DNA from: Erpobdella octoculata
Taxonomy: Eukaryota; Annelida; Clitellata; Hirudinida; Erpobdellidae
Assembly: GCA_963978895.1 (NCBI GenBank)
Contig: OZ022245.1
Location: 25,856,568 to 25,920,567 of the forward strand
DNA length: 64,000 nucleotides
Direction of reading: 5' to 3'
The position numbers and the translations under genes were made by a program. Below the pieces are notes generated by a model that searched no databases, was not told the DNA's origin, and saw nothing but the letters and a program-made list of their open reading frames with translations. Shown in pieces: positions 43,601 through 63,671 of this stretch. How positions within the stretch are numbered: position 1 is the stretch's first letter; every line of letters starts with the position of its first letter.

Positions 43601-43807
43601 GAACTGTCAGGAAGACTCTCTCTGCGTTTAATTGCTTGGGCAAAAATAATCGTTTAAGCTGCTGAAGAAATCAGAAAAAAAATTGTGAGTTATTCTTTGA
43701 ACGTTCTGTTTGGATGCTTGTGATAGGAGAACACGTGTATGTCATGTGCAGCCGTACGCGTGTGCGAGTCCAGTCTGGTAGACCATGGTGCGTGTGAAGT
43801 GCATATT

Positions 43808-43972
43808 ATCACCACCACCACTATCATTATCGTCATCACCACCACCACCACCACCACCACCACCACCACCACCACCACCACCACCACCACCACCACCACC
43901 ACCACCACCACCACCACCACCACCACCACCACCACCACCACCACCACCACCACCACCACCACCACCACCACC

Positions 43973-44030
<58 letters not shown>

Positions 44031-44032
44031 AC
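43808..44032. repeat. (CAC)n then (CAT)n microsatellite
   Basis: About 150 bp of pure CAC (43838-43988) switches to about 45 bp of CAT. Apparent poly-Thr, poly-Pro, poly-Gly and poly-Val frames are artefacts of the trinucleotide. Confidence 0.95.
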
Positions 44033-44198
44033 ATTTCCAGTGAGGCTCATAATTTAGTAACCTCCAGAAGAAAAAAACAGAATGTTGGTGGTGGTGATGA
44101 TGATGAGGAAAAAAAACAGAATGTCGTCATTCTCTCTTAATGTTTGCTGTATTTTATCTCCACCTGGAATGAAAATACTGTAAATTAATCGACTCACC

Positions 44199-44201
<3 letters not shown>

Positions 44202-44285
<84 letters not shown>
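44202..44285. repeat. (TA)n array
   Basis: A pure TA dinucleotide array of about 80 bp. Confidence 0.95.
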
Positions 44286-44288
<3 letters not shown>

Positions 44289-46038
44289 CACCACTAACAC
44301 TAATCAAAATACAAAAATATAAACATCTTTGTTTATATTTGTTATTCAAATATCTAAATAGCTGATTTTACTTAATGGGTTTAAACAGCTATTGAGATCA
44401 ATTTGTTATTATCCATTAAAACATATTATTTTTAAAAGTTAATAAAAGAACGCACATTTCCATCATGGACTCACAGACGTTATCATATATGTCTTACCGG
44501 AAGTGGTTTCACTTTCGATTCTTCGGTGACACGTGCTATTTATCGAGGAAGATTGGGGTTCGAGCTCGTATTGTTTGGGCGGACATGAACATTCTCGTAC
44601 ACACTTCAAGAACCCGAAAGAAATCGTTATATTTATTACTCCAAGACTACAAAACAAAATATAAAAAAGTTTTATGAAAAAAGAAGTTTTTACTGTTAAC
44701 TTGTTTTCTACCTGTATTTATAATTAATATATTAATAACGTATTGGTTTTGTGTTCCATTTTAGTCACTTAACTGCATATTAATCGCAATACCACGTAAT
44801 TATATTCAACCAATTGGAAGGTGCCGTGCCGCTTTACAAAATAATCAAAATACCGCTCAGCCTTAGTGCGTTCGTTTAACCATTCCTACTTCTGTGTCCG
44901 GTTTTTTCTTCACTTTTTCCGGCGATTAGGCACTCCGTTTTCTGATCTGCGCTATAATCTTCTCTTTTTAAGAAACTCTTTTATCGCTGATAAAAAAAAA
45001 ACGAAAATAGTGTCGTCTATTCCAGGTTTCCAGGTTGTTGGAAGTTCTGGAAAGGCTGTCGTTTCCTTCCACAATGTCGATGGAGACAGCTGTGGAAGAT
45101 GTCGGTGACGTTTCTTTATTTCTTTATTCCACATGCAGCAATGAACGTTTTATTCGGAGCATAGTTTTAAAATGTCGAGATGATGTACGAATAACTTCGT
45201 TGTACGAATATATTTGTTTTGTTCGCACTCTTGAAAAGTCACTAATTTGATATTACATTTAAAATACTATTATACCATGAAAATTCTTCTAAAAAAAATG
45301 ATGGAGTAGCTATATTATAAATATGTGCAATATAATAAAGAATGATAAAACTTTATTGACCTCTTAAGAGCAGCAGTGGACCATCAAATCGTACTTCCGG
45401 CTTCCATTTGCCCTTGACCTTCTCGATCTATTCATAAAGCTTGTGCGTATGCATTTATGTATGTGTGTCCGTGTGTTTGTGTGTGTATTTATGTATGTGT
45501 GTCCGTGTGTTTGTGTGTGCGTGTGATTGTGTGCGTGTGGAAACGCTGGTGTTTCTACGACCTTCAAATCGCCACAAAAATTTTCACGGACACGAAAATT
45601 TATGTTTCCTCACGTGCGTACACACAACACACACACACACACATCTATCGGTTTGTCCATATATGGCTAACTGCTGGTTTGCTTGCTGGAGATGAAAACC
45701 TCGGATAAAACTTCTTTATGGAGACAATTATTTATCGTTGTACAGCTTTTTGATTTCATTTCTATGTGTGCATTGATGCCCAGATGTCTCTTAGTGTTTG
45801 TTTAATTGCTTGCTTTTTTATTTTCTCTTTTCTCTCTCTTTCTCTCTCTCTCTCTCTCTTTCTCTCTTTCTATCTCCTCTCTCTCTCTATCCCCTCTCTG
45901 AATCTTCTTGTATGGATTCCTGCTGTGAAATTTATGGATATTTAAAGACATTTCCATGGAAGCCTTTAGAGTACGTGCATTGGTATGTTTGAAAGGGAAT
46001 GAAAAGGAAAAGAAGAGAAAAAATAAAGAGGAAAAGAA

Positions 46039-46095
<57 letters not shown>

Positions 46096-46249
46096 AAGAG
46101 AGATTAAATAAAAAAAGACAAAAAGACGATGTGACATAGATATATTCAAGTATTTTGCATTAAAAAATCCAAGTCTATTTAGTGTCTTTTTCAATCGATC
46201 GGACAAACTTTGACTATACATTACGACGCAATACTACACATAACAACAC

Positions 46250-46806
46250 CAAACGTCCAGTGTGTCGTATTGTATAGTAACAGTTTGTGTAGTGTTTTTA
46301 TGTGTAGTTAAGTGTTTTATTAGTAACAGTTACTAATACGACACATTACTACACATAAAAACACTACACGAACTGTTACTATACAATACGACACATTACT
46401 AAACATAAAAACACTACACTACACTACACAAACTGTTACTATACAATACGACACATTACTACACATAAAAACACTACACTACACAAACTGTTACTATACA
46501 ATACGACACATTACTACACATAAAAACACTACACAAACTGTTACTATACAATACGACACATTACTAGACATAAAAACACTACACTACACAAACTGTTACT
46601 ATACAATACGACACATTACTACACATAAAAACACTACACAAACTGTTACTATACAATACGACACATTACTACACATAAAAACACTACACAAACTGTTACT
46701 ATACAATACGACACATTACTACACATAAAAACACTACACTACACTACACAAACTGTTACTATACAATACGACACATTACTACACATAAAAACACTACACA
46801 AACTGG
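46250..46806. repeat. 50-bp minisatellite with an inverted end copy
   Basis: Direct units of ACTGTTACTATACAATACGA plus CACATTACTACACATAAAAACACTACACAA (50 bp, some with extra CTACA pentamers) run from about 46337 to 46806. Just to the left (46258-46335) lies the same unit in inverse orientation (GTGTCGTATTGTATAGTAAC), so the array begins with a palindrome. Confidence 0.9.
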
Positions 46807-47154
46807 GGATTTTAGAATTCGACACAACACTACACATAAAATTTTTCTATAAAAAAACACAGAAGTCTAAATTTCCTTCTTCTATCAAATTAATTACAGA
46901 AGAACACGCAAATGACACGTTTGTACGGATTTATTTGTTTAATAATAAATTAACTCCACCTGGCACATCCCTACTCTTCCTTTCCCGCCAATCACTTTTA
47001 ACGAGAAAAATAGACGTAATACATCTTTCTGAACAGCCTCCATATTTCATTCACTCGCTCATTCATTCATTCACCGCTCACGACTCGGAACGACTTAGGT
47101 GCTTGAATGACCTTCTTCCTATGACAAATTACGTCCGAAGGTCGTCGTTAGCCA

Positions 47155-47260
47155 GTCATCGGCCTAGGGTTCAGTCGTGGGCTCAGGGGCTCAGTCGTGG
47201 GCTCAGGAGTTCAGTCGTGGGCCCAGGGTTCAGTCGTGGGTCCTGGGTTCAGTCGTGCTA
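47155..47260. repeat. GGTTCAGTCGTGGGCTCAGG minisatellite
   Basis: Five to six imperfect units of about 18-20 bp. Confidence 0.75.
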
Positions 47261-47639
47261 TCTCTATTTGATGTTTCGAAAAACTTCAAGAACTGTGATT
47301 TTAAAGGACGCTCGGCGATTTATATTTTAACCTTCATCATCATCATCATCATCATCGTGATCTGTGTATATAAAAATGAATGTTTGTCTGTGAGTTTTTG
47401 ACCTTTTGAACTAACTTAAACACCTTCACGAATTCTTCTTCAGTGCTCACACATACGCCAACGGACAAACAAACAAACAAACTCACGTGCATATTAAACG
47501 ATCCTTCAAAAACTTCAATTTGCATCACAATTCTTCCTGAGCTTTCCCTCCATTGAATGTGGGATGTGAGAGTTTTTAATTTTTAATTTAATTTAATTTA
47601 ATTTTATTTCATCCAGCTTGCCGCTCTGAGGTTCGCTTT

Positions 47640-47950
<311 letters not shown>

Positions 47951-48159
47951 TAGTCGGTTTTACATGTTACACTATGTAGTTTTTCACCCAAAAGTGCTTG
48001 TGCATGTTCTTACTTGTGTACCTAATTGTTCCCATAGAAATACTTGTCTGTGTGCGTGTGTGTGTGTGTGCGTATGCGTTAAGCTTTTATTACGCAATGT
48101 AGTTGTTTTCCTAGAAGTGTGGAGGCGGTGGAGGCGGAATTTTGTTTGCATTTTACCGT

Positions 48160-48332
48160 GGGGTGTTGTTGAGGGGTGTTGTTGTGGGGTGTTGTTGTGG
48201 GGGGTTGTTCTGGGGTGTTGTTGTGGGGTGTTGTTGTGGGGTGTTGTTGTGGGGTGTTGTTGTGGTGTGTTGTTGTGGGGTGTTGTTGTGGTGTGTTGTT
48301 GTGGGGTGTTGTTGTGGGGTGTTGTTTTTCTC
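48160..48332. repeat. 13-bp minisatellite TGTTGTTGTGGGG
   Basis: About 13 units of a G/T-only 13-mer. Regularly spaced GGGG runs on the plus strand could support G-quadruplex folding. Confidence 0.88.
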
Positions 48333-48959
48333 CCCGCGACGTCGAAGGGGAGAGTAAGGGAAAAGAAAGGGGGAGGGGAGGTAAGGGAATGCTTGCGTAG
48401 TTTTTTTATAAATAAATTCACGGAGGAATGAAAATGTCCTTGCATTCCGTTTCTAAATTTAACAAAGATATAAAAAATTGAAGAATGAAAAATGTGAAAA
48501 TAAAAACCAAAAATATTTATTATTCACGATCTTTTTTCGCTTTAGCTTTTTTCCATTTATTCTTGCTCTCTAATTTTTTCTCTTTTTCTCTCTTTCTCTC
48601 TTTCTTTTTCTTTCTTTTTATTTCTTACTTTCTTTTTCTCTTTCTATAGAACTGTACATTTTTTAATTTGTTATAAATAATTTTTGGGTTTTTAAATCAA
48701 TCTAAATCTTCTAATAACACCCTGAAGCAAACAATAAAATCAAAATTGATTAAACATTTGTTTTTTCAATTCAGTTTTATTCTCAAATTTTCGGTTCAAA
48801 AATGTTAAGCGAAAAAATAATTTAGCTAAAACTCGTAAAAGTCTGCTGTGATGCAAGTGATGATGTGTTTAAGGTGGTGAAAATGATGGTATTGTGTTTA
48901 TATAAAGATGACGATGGCGAAGCAAGTTGATGTGTGTTTATGGTATGTGTAGTGGTGAT

Positions 48960-49100
48960 GAAACAAATAGTGATGTGTTCATAGTGTGGGTGATGGTGAT
49001 AATGATGATGGTGTTAAAACAAGTGATGGTGATAATGATGATGGTGTTAAAACAAGTGATGGTGATAACGATAATGATGTTAAAACACGTGATTGTGTTT
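48960..49100. repeat. GTGATGGTGATAATGATGAT repeat
   Basis: Three to four imperfect units of about 33-36 bp built from GTGATGGTGATAATGATGAT and GGTGTTAAAACAA. Confidence 0.8.
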
Positions 49101-49784
49101 TTGTGGTGGCGATTTTTTCCATGATGATGATGATGATGTTGTTAGTTTGTTTTAGTATTGTTGGTAATAATGGAGATAATGCTGGAAAAAAGACAGTACA
49201 AAAATAACGGAGATGCAGACCAGTAATATTAAGCATCGATCGGATACCTCATGAGACTTTAAGTTGTCCTTGCTGGACTGGATATGGAGGAATGGAAAAG
49301 TTGAAAGGAATAGTGAAATATGAATGAATGAACGAACGGACGAAGGAACGGATGAATGAAGATAGATTGATGTGATGTGCTGACGTGTTTCCATGACAGC
49401 TGATGGTTCAGTTCATCTATCCATTTAGAAATATGACGTTTTAAATGAATGCATTTTTGTTCATTAAAGTTCAACAAATTAAAAACAAATCAATTGATTT
49501 AAATTTCCATGAAAATAACTTTTAATGGGTTTCCCGATTTCTGTTCACCAAAAAAATGGACTGGCTATCAAATTTCCACTTCCTAACAAAACCGCACTAT
49601 TTTCAACCAGAAATTATTACTTGAAAAAGAAACATCATCATCATCATCTCCGTCGTCACGGTTGCTGCTACTGCTGCCATGGTAACTGCTATCACTGCCA
49701 TGGCAGCAAGATCGTGTCTAGGAGACAGTTCGAGTCAGTCTAAAATTCGAAAAACTTAAAAGTCTCCTTATCACGCAAATTGTA

Positions 49785-49820
49785 TGTTTATGTGTATGTG
49801 TGTGTGTGCGCGTGTGTGTG

Positions 49821-49880
<60 letters not shown>
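49785..49880. repeat. (TG)n microsatellite
   Basis: About 95 bp of TG dinucleotide with few interruptions. A second TG array lies at about 54105-54195. Confidence 0.95.
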
Positions 49881-50264
49881 CAGGCTTGTCAACATGCTCC
49901 AACTGAAGATGGCTACGTTGTCACCGGTTCGTAGACCACCAGCAAGAATGTCATTCCAAGACCGGTGGTATTTGCATGCCTGTTCCATATTGAACTTAAA
50001 CTACTTTTTTTTTGTTTTAGAAATAAAATAAATTATTTTCAAATGACGTGTTAGAGAAAGATTGTCATGTTTTCCAGTTCGAGTTGGAATCCACTTGAAC
50101 CTCATGGAGGTCAGCAGTGTCTGCTTGGACGATCATCGCTAGGATTGAGAGGGCTGTACTTCAACATGTCTGTTTGTTTGAATGTCTGCTGGTCTGCTGT
50201 GTGCACATGTCTGTTTGCGTCTGAAGAAAAATTTCTTGTTGGCATACTCATTGGTCTTGTACAC

Positions 50265-50341
50265 TCATCCTTATTATCTTCATCGTCATCAATATCATCA
50301 TCGTCGATTTCGTAGTCATCGTAGTCGTCATCATTATCATT

Positions 50342-50376
<35 letters not shown>

Positions 50377-50422
50377 TATCGTCGTCGTCATCGTCATCGT
50401 CGTCGTCGTCTTCGTCGTCAAC
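50265..50422. repeat. CAT/CGT trinucleotide array
   Basis: Mixed TCATCG and TCGTCA repeats. Confidence 0.9.
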
Positions 50423-50957
50423 ATGGGTGATGATCATACATATGGCGTCGTCATCACTCATGACTTGAACCTTGCACTCAAAGTGGAAGATAAGAGCACC
50501 ACACCACGGAAATGTCATGGGTGTGTGAAGAACACGTGAGGGTGTCTTGTGTACGCTACGTATGCGTATGTATGGTTACATGTATGAATGTATGCATTGA
50601 ATTGTATTGTATAAATTGTATATAGGCGTTATACTGGAATTAGCCAATCAAATCTGTAAAAATTTGTAATAGTAATAGGAAATAATCATGCATTTAAAAA
50701 CTTGTACTCTCTACTGTTTTTAATATTCAGTTCTTGTAGGTCTCCTTGATAGTTTCTCTGCGTATTGCTCTGTCTGGAATGTCAGTGTATGTACGTGTGT
50801 ATGGTTTCACAAATTATTGTTGAGTTTGCTTGGATGTCTCTGTGCTTTCTTCTCTCCGTTTTTTTCTTTCTCCTCCCACCCGGATTCTTTTGCAGGCGGA
50901 CAGGAAATGAAATGTTGGCTCCTCCACATTGTCGTTCAATTAAATGCATTCCTATAC

Positions 50958-51065
50958 AATGCAAACAAACAAACAAACAAACAAACAAACAAACGAACGA
51001 ACCAACGAACGAACCAACGAACGAACCGACGAACAGACGAACAAAGAAACAGGCGAACGAGCGAA
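50958..51065. repeat. (CAAA)n/(CGAA)n tetranucleotide array
   Basis: CAAACAAA grading into CGAACCAA and CGAACGAA units. Confidence 0.88.
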
Positions 51066-51459
51066 CGGAATTGAAAACGAAACTGAAAATAAAAGGAAAG
51101 CACTTTCGCAAATTGAATTTTAAATTTATAAATTTATAAAACCGTAAAAAAATTCGTTTTTTGAAAATCCTAAATAATTTTGTAATTCGGCGACTAAAAA
51201 TGTTTTGCAAAGTATTTTTGATGATAGTAAGTTTATAAAATATGAAAACATTGACCCCAGTCTTCTAAATACTTAATATGTGAAGTATGTGAGGATTGAA
51301 AATTTAAGAAATTTTCGAATAAATATGGAATATACAAATTTTCAATTATAAGTTTTTAAATTTGAAAATGTTGCTTTTTTAAATGAACTAAAAATTCAAA
51401 ATTTGTTACTTTACATAAAATTTGTAATTTGTAAAATTTTTTTTAAAGATTTCAGTTGA

Positions 51460-51850
51460 TGTTATTCTATAATTCACTCAAATGTTGTCCAATAAATCTG
51501 AAAATTTTATTGAATGCAGCAATAAATGAACCCACAAATCTTCAACTCAATTGTGAAGATTGAAATTATAAAGTTTTTTTTTAATTAGTATGTAATAAAG
51601 AAATATTTATTAAAAAATTTTAAATCAAAAATTAAACCTCTTTAATAAAAATCAAAATCTGACGGTATGTTTTTTTGTACATAATAATTTTTATTTTTCA
51701 AATTGTTTATAGGTTTTATTGATTTTATTCTATAATTCAGTTTTATTTTGTCAAATCAATCTGAAAATTTAATAGTATGTAAATTCCGCATCAACAAATA
51801 AACCCGCCAAATGTCAACTCAACTGGATAACGGGAAGTTGGGTTTTTTAA
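51460..51850 (-). repeat. Two tandem copies of the dispersed repeat seen at 1081-1300
   Basis: Segments with AATCTGAAAATTTTATTGAA, CCCACAAATCTTCAACTCAA and, in the second copy, CCGCCAAATGTCAACTCAAC followed by GGATAACGGGAAGTT, match the reverse complement of the repeat in the ASK gene. Confidence 0.45.
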
Positions 51851-52160
51851 GTGGTAAAGAGATGGGTTGGCTTAAGTAAAAAAATTATTTTCTGTTTTGA
51901 GTTTAATTTTTTTCTATTTTTTTAGTTTAATTTATACTCGAAATATTTCAATTTCCTTCATTTTACTCTTTTCGTTTTTAATTTCATTGGATTCATTCAA
52001 ATTTAGTTTAATTCCTTTTTTAAATTACATATCAAACCACAAGACAAGTTTTTTTTATTAAAACGGTGAATAATGGAAACAGGAACAATCTGCAAGAAAT
52101 ATTCATTCCGCTAGTGAAACACATAAATTGTAATATTAATCATTAAACTTTATATTTTAC

Positions 52161-52370
52161 TAGCAAGTCAACCGACGTTGTTCCTGGTTTTTGTTAGACT
52201 TTTTTTCTTGTTTTTTTGGCGATAAAACATAAAACAACAAACCGATTGTATTGAAATTGACTTGAAATTTTTCCACTACGGAGACTGCCTCCATGCGGAG
52301 TTTCGTTGAAATTGCTCCAGCGTCTCGCATGTGATAGACAAACACACGCACACACAGAAGTTATATTTTC
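52161..52370 (+). mobile_element. Diverged SINE-like element with CTAGCAAG head
   Basis: TACTAGCAAGTCAACCGACG and TTGTTCC resembles the head of the elements at 12959 and 35118. The body contains TTGAAATTGACTTGAAATTT and GCGGAGTTTCGTTGAAATTG, and the element ends in an ACACACGCACACACAG tract. It looks like an old or related member. Confidence 0.4.
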
Positions 52371-52889
52371 TGCTTTTCCGTATTTTTTATATTTTTTATT
52401 TTTGATAATTTTTTTTCTGAAAAAGTTTTTTCTTTATATTTACCTACTGTTTAGTTTTATCTTTTTAATTTGATTTATTTTTTAAGCTGTTCGTCTTCAT
52501 TTTTCGTTGCTCTAATTTTAATATATATGATTAAACTAAAACACATTCTATTCAGCTCTATTCTGTTTCGTTCTATTCTGTTCTGTTCTATTTAGTTATA
52601 TTTCTTTCTGTTCTATTCAGTTCTGTTCTATTCAATTATATTCTATATTTACTTTCCGTTTTACGGAGATAACATTTTTTCCACTTTTATAATGGTCTTG
52701 TTTGATTATTATTTATAAAATTATATTCATGATTGTAATAATTAATATGAATATTATCATTATAATAAATTCAAACGATAATTATTATAATTATGTTCTG
52801 CAATCCGTTCTGCATTTGAACAATTCTACGCCTGATTTGACATTTTAGAACAAAAAAAAGAGAAATATAGTAGAGATTTTTTTTACAAA

Positions 52890-52975
52890 TCAGCGGACGA
52901 ACGAGCGCGTGGATCAGCGTGTGAGCAGCCTGAGTGTTCAAATCGATGGTTCGAAACCCGGATGGAGGAAATGCT
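52890..52975 (+). repeat. Possible tRNA-like SINE head
   Basis: TGGATCAGCGTG (box A-like, about 52912) precedes GATGGTTCGAAACCC (box B-like, about 52945) at tRNA-like spacing. The sequence does not fold into a clear cloverleaf by eye, so a SINE head is preferred over a tRNA gene. Confidence 0.35.
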
Positions 52976-53082
52976 TTTGTTCCACGGAGCACCTCTCGTG
53001 TTGGAGAATCAGTCATTCAACCGGGTGGGTCCTGGAATCAGACGTTGAATGAGAATAGTGGAGAATGAATGAGTTAATGGTT

Positions 53083-53486
53083 GGATGGATGGATGGATGG
53101 ATGGATGGATGGATGGATGGATGGATGGATGGATGGATGGATGGATGGATGGATGGATGGATGGATGGATGGATGGATGGATGGATGGATGGATGGATGG
53201 ATGGATGGATGGATGGATGGATGGATGGATGGATGGATGGATGGATGGATGGATGGATGGATGGATGGATGGATGGATGGATGGATGGATGGATGGATGG
53301 ATGGATGGATGGATGGATGGATGGATGGATGGATGGATGGATGGATGGATGGATGGATGGATGGATGGATGGATGGATGGATGGATGGATGGATGGACGG
53401 ACGGACGGACGGACGGACGGACGGATGGATGGATGGACGGACGGACGGACGGATGGACGGACGGACGGACGGATGGATGGATGGAC
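53083..53486. repeat. (GGAT)n tetranucleotide array, about 400 bp
   Basis: About 315 bp of uninterrupted GGAT is followed by mixed GGAC and GGAT units to 53486. The long frames across it are artefacts. Confidence 0.97.
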
Positions 53487-54159
53487 AAATGAAGAAAAAG
53501 ATTGATAAAAATGTTTAAGGATTGATCGAACAGATAGATGGATGGAAAAAAGAATGCTTGAACGTTAAAAAATGTGGACGCATGAAACGATGCACGGATG
53601 GATGAGCGTGAATGAACGACACAAATAAATCAAAGCTGTCAAAGAGACGAATGAATTGAATGAAAACGAAAAAACACACAAAGAAGATGCTAACAACAAC
53701 AACAACCAAACAAAATGCTATATTCACCCTAGTGCCAAGAGTTTGTCTTCCAATTCAATTAACAACCGAATCCATCAAAACCAGTTCTTTTCCATTTGTT
53801 TGCAAGACTGATTTCCATGCCATGTTTTTCCCATGAACTTTCGTGATTTTTAAGACGCTCCCTCTTTTTTCCTCTTCCACAACCGTTTTACTTCCGGTGA
53901 TTCTTAACGCTTTTTTGTTGTTTGCGACGATGTGCGTGTAAATAATTAAGTTCCTTGCAGAGTTGTTCGTGTGAATGGAGATGTTTTCGTGTGCAAGGGA
54001 TGTGTGCAGTGGGTGTGGCTTTGTTTGGAAGAGTATGTCTTTTTCTTGGCTATCTTAATAATGTGCCACGGTGTCTGTGGACTGTCAGTACATTTGCATG
54101 CAGTTGTGTGCGTGTGTGTGTGTGTGTGTGTTTGTGTGTTTAAAGTTGTGTGTGTGTGT

Positions 54160-54198
<39 letters not shown>

Positions 54199-55404
54199 CG
54201 CTTGTAGACAGGCACCACTGTTGTTTGGTCTCCCGATCAATAGTCCTCCAAAAATAGATACGCCCCCTTCTGCCTCTACAGAACCTCACGTACAATACAA
54301 ACACTGCGCTCACTGGCCGCGTACGCACAACGAGCACAACGCAAACAAAGCATACAAAACAAGAATAGTTTTTTTGTGTGTGCACAAAATACTTTAAATT
54401 TCTTGTTGTTAAAATCATATTTATTGGCATATGTCTATTAATTTATATATATATTTATCTAGTCGTTATTTATATATATTTATATAATTATTTTTAAATA
54501 TATTTGAATATGTATAAGAACACCAAAAATTTAAAAGACAAATTAAAGTATTTACTTCCTTTAGAGTAAGTACAATTACAATCGGTATCTTTTCTATAAT
54601 AGTTAATAGTCCTTTACACCAGGTGTTTTAAGACTGTTAAAGCAGTATGTAGGAAATAGCAAATTAATTCCTGTCGTGGATCATAATTTGACCCTTTTAA
54701 TCCCTCCTCCTTTATCCAGGATTGAGAGTGGCCTGCAAAAGCAAGGCGGAGTTCTACAATCGGTATTTTAAAGAGTGCTTTATATAAAAGTTTCCTTTTA
54801 GCGGTGTTAATGTGCAAGGGGGGGTGGCGTGGGTTGGGTTGACACATGGGTGGGCGTGGGTTGGGTTGGGTTGACACATGGGTGGGTTGGTTTGGATTTT
54901 TTAATCCTGCATGGGTTGAGTTGAAATTAAACTTGAAAAAAAAACTTTATTCTAAAAATAATATTTTAACTTTGAGTTGGGTTAGAAATTTTAACTTTTC
55001 AGGTGGATCTGATGGGCTGGGTTGGTCGGGCTGGGATAAGTAAATGGTGGGTTAGTTTGAATGAAATAAATGGTGGGCTGGGTGGTCGAAAAAGGACCCA
55101 TTCCCACCTCTGAAATGCGCTACTCCTGCTTGAACATCTTCCATGCAGTAAGTCTGCTGTCGAAGCAAACTTTCACCATTCAAATATGTCACATTCGCGT
55201 GCTGATGTCCTCAAATGGATCACGTGATTTCATTAATTATTCATCAGCACTTCTCTGAACGTTTAAATAAACCGCGATTCGACGTTTGTACTGTTCGCGA
55301 TGTCATATCAGTGCACGTGTGATGATGTGACGTCTGTGACGTTTTGTCTGAGTCATCGAAACGGCAGCTTTCTAAGTCATTGTCATATTTCTGCGTCACC
55401 GTGA

Positions 55405-55488
55405 CCTTCATCATCATCATCATCGTCATCGTCATCGTCATCGTCACCGTCACCGTCACCGTCCCCATCACCATCATCCCCCTCCTCC

Positions 55489-55536
<48 letters not shown>

Positions 55537-55545
55537 ATCGCCACC
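55405..55545. repeat. CAT/CGT microsatellite
   Basis: Mixed TCATCG, CACCGT and pure CAT arrays. Confidence 0.9.
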
Positions 55546-56234
55546 ATCATCGTTATCATCAACGTTGTTACCATCATCAAAACCACAACTATATCATCAC
55601 TTATACTCATCAAATCCTACAAAATATTATTTATTGCCAATGCTATTTATAGCGACGTCATTCATCAGCTCAAACATCGGTTGTGATTGGTGACCTAGCA
55701 GTAATAGTAAGAGAAGCATTTAAAATAGCGCAAACATCACTAATTTGTAACACCTATTTTCATGTATTTCATGATAATATTGAACAAACAGCACAGGCAG
55801 TATATACTCCATCGCGTAAAAAAGTAAAAAAAAAAAAATAAAAAAAATGGTGGCTACCACGTCATGTCAACTGAGCAGGAAGTTCGTGTCCAATGACGCG
55901 CGACATCAAGTCATCCTTCAAAACTTCCGTCACGTTTTCTTCCCGGCGATGTTCACTCTCAAATGTCAATTTTTGTTTATTATTATTATTAACGGTTTAA
56001 TTTTTTTTATCTTTGGAGTTTTTTTTGAGCTGTATAACCTGGGGAAACGAAAAAGCTTTAATGGAGCACAACAAGCGCGCCTACCAACTTGAGAGCGGCC
56101 TTTTGCTTCCTTTTGTCACGTGATTGTCTTTGAGACAAAACAATAACAGAAAATGATTTTATTTTATTTTATCCGATAAGAATAAAGAAATGAAAAATAT
56201 ATACTTGGTTCAAAAAACGGTTAAATTATTTCAG

Positions 56235-56341
56235 GTGATTTTGATGGTGGTGATGATGGTGATGACAACGACGACGACGACGACGATGACGATGATGATG
56301 ATGATGACGATGATGACGATGATGATGATGATGATGATGAC

Positions 56342-56397
<56 letters not shown>

Positions 56398-56398
56398 C
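56235..56398. repeat. (GAT)n/(GAC)n microsatellite
   Basis: About 160 bp, the last third pure GAT. Confidence 0.95.
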
Positions 56399-56890
56399 AT
56401 ATTAAAAAACAACCAACTTTGAAAAATGATGATAGGAATCAGATTCTACAGCATTCTCTTATTACGGCATGAACAAAAAGTTCATTTTTCCTTCCATTCA
56501 TGTTATGTGATTTTTCTTCTCCTCCTTCTTCTTCTTCTTTTAACTGAAACAGTTCGATTCTTGGTAATGGCGCCAGGTAGCATGCCATTTTGTCTCCTTC
56601 ATTGCATCAATCATAACAGATGTCATACAAGTCGTAATGACTAAACACATTCTAACGTTATTCCTGACAACAAACCTTGATGTATATATGCAATTATTTG
56701 CTAGTCATAATACTCATAAACGCCTAAAATGCATACAATAGTATTTGATTATAATAAATTCCTGTATTTATGAATATATGAATATATTTATTTGTTTCGT
56801 ATTTAAATTATGTTTTTAACCCTTTAGGTACCAACGATTTCTTTTTTATTTCTGCAACAAGCGAACGAACGAAAAGCAGGACGATGTTAA

Positions 56891-57051
56891 ATGAACAGTA
56901 ATTTCAACTACGACAACAACTGCAACTTCACCGACGACAACAACTACAGCTACTGCAACAACGTCAGCAACGCCAGCTGCTACTACAACAACTACAACAG
57001 CATCAACCACGACTGTGCCAAAAGCAGCCAAATCAGCCACCCTTTCACTAA

Positions 57052-57073
<22 letters not shown>
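56891..57073 (+). other. Upstream ORF overlapping the sodium-channel start
   Basis: A 60-codon frame from ATG 56891 to a stop at 57071-57073 overlaps the channel's start codon (57052) in a different frame. It is Asn/Tyr-rich because the DNA is ACAAC-rich. If transcripts include this region, ribosomes translating it would bypass the channel ATG. Whether it lies in the 5' UTR is unknown. Confidence 0.35.
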
Positions 57074-63634
<6,561 letters not shown>

Positions 63635-63671
63635 GTGAGTCGTTTACCATTTGTATTTTTGTATTATTTCA

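Noticed and set aside
43690..44140. Poly-Thr, poly-Pro, poly-Val and poly-Gly frames
   Set aside because: Translation of the (CAC)n/(CAT)n microsatellite.
44463..45250. Several frames of 60-80 codons between simple repeats
   Set aside because: Short, overlapping on both strands, no motif and no splice support.
52890..52975. A functional tRNA gene
   Set aside because: Box A-like and box B-like sequences are present, but acceptor and anticodon stems could not be paired by eye.
53009..53518. Frames of repeated Met-Asp-Gly-Trp and His-Pro-Ser-Ile
   Set aside because: Translation of the (GGAT)n array on either strand.
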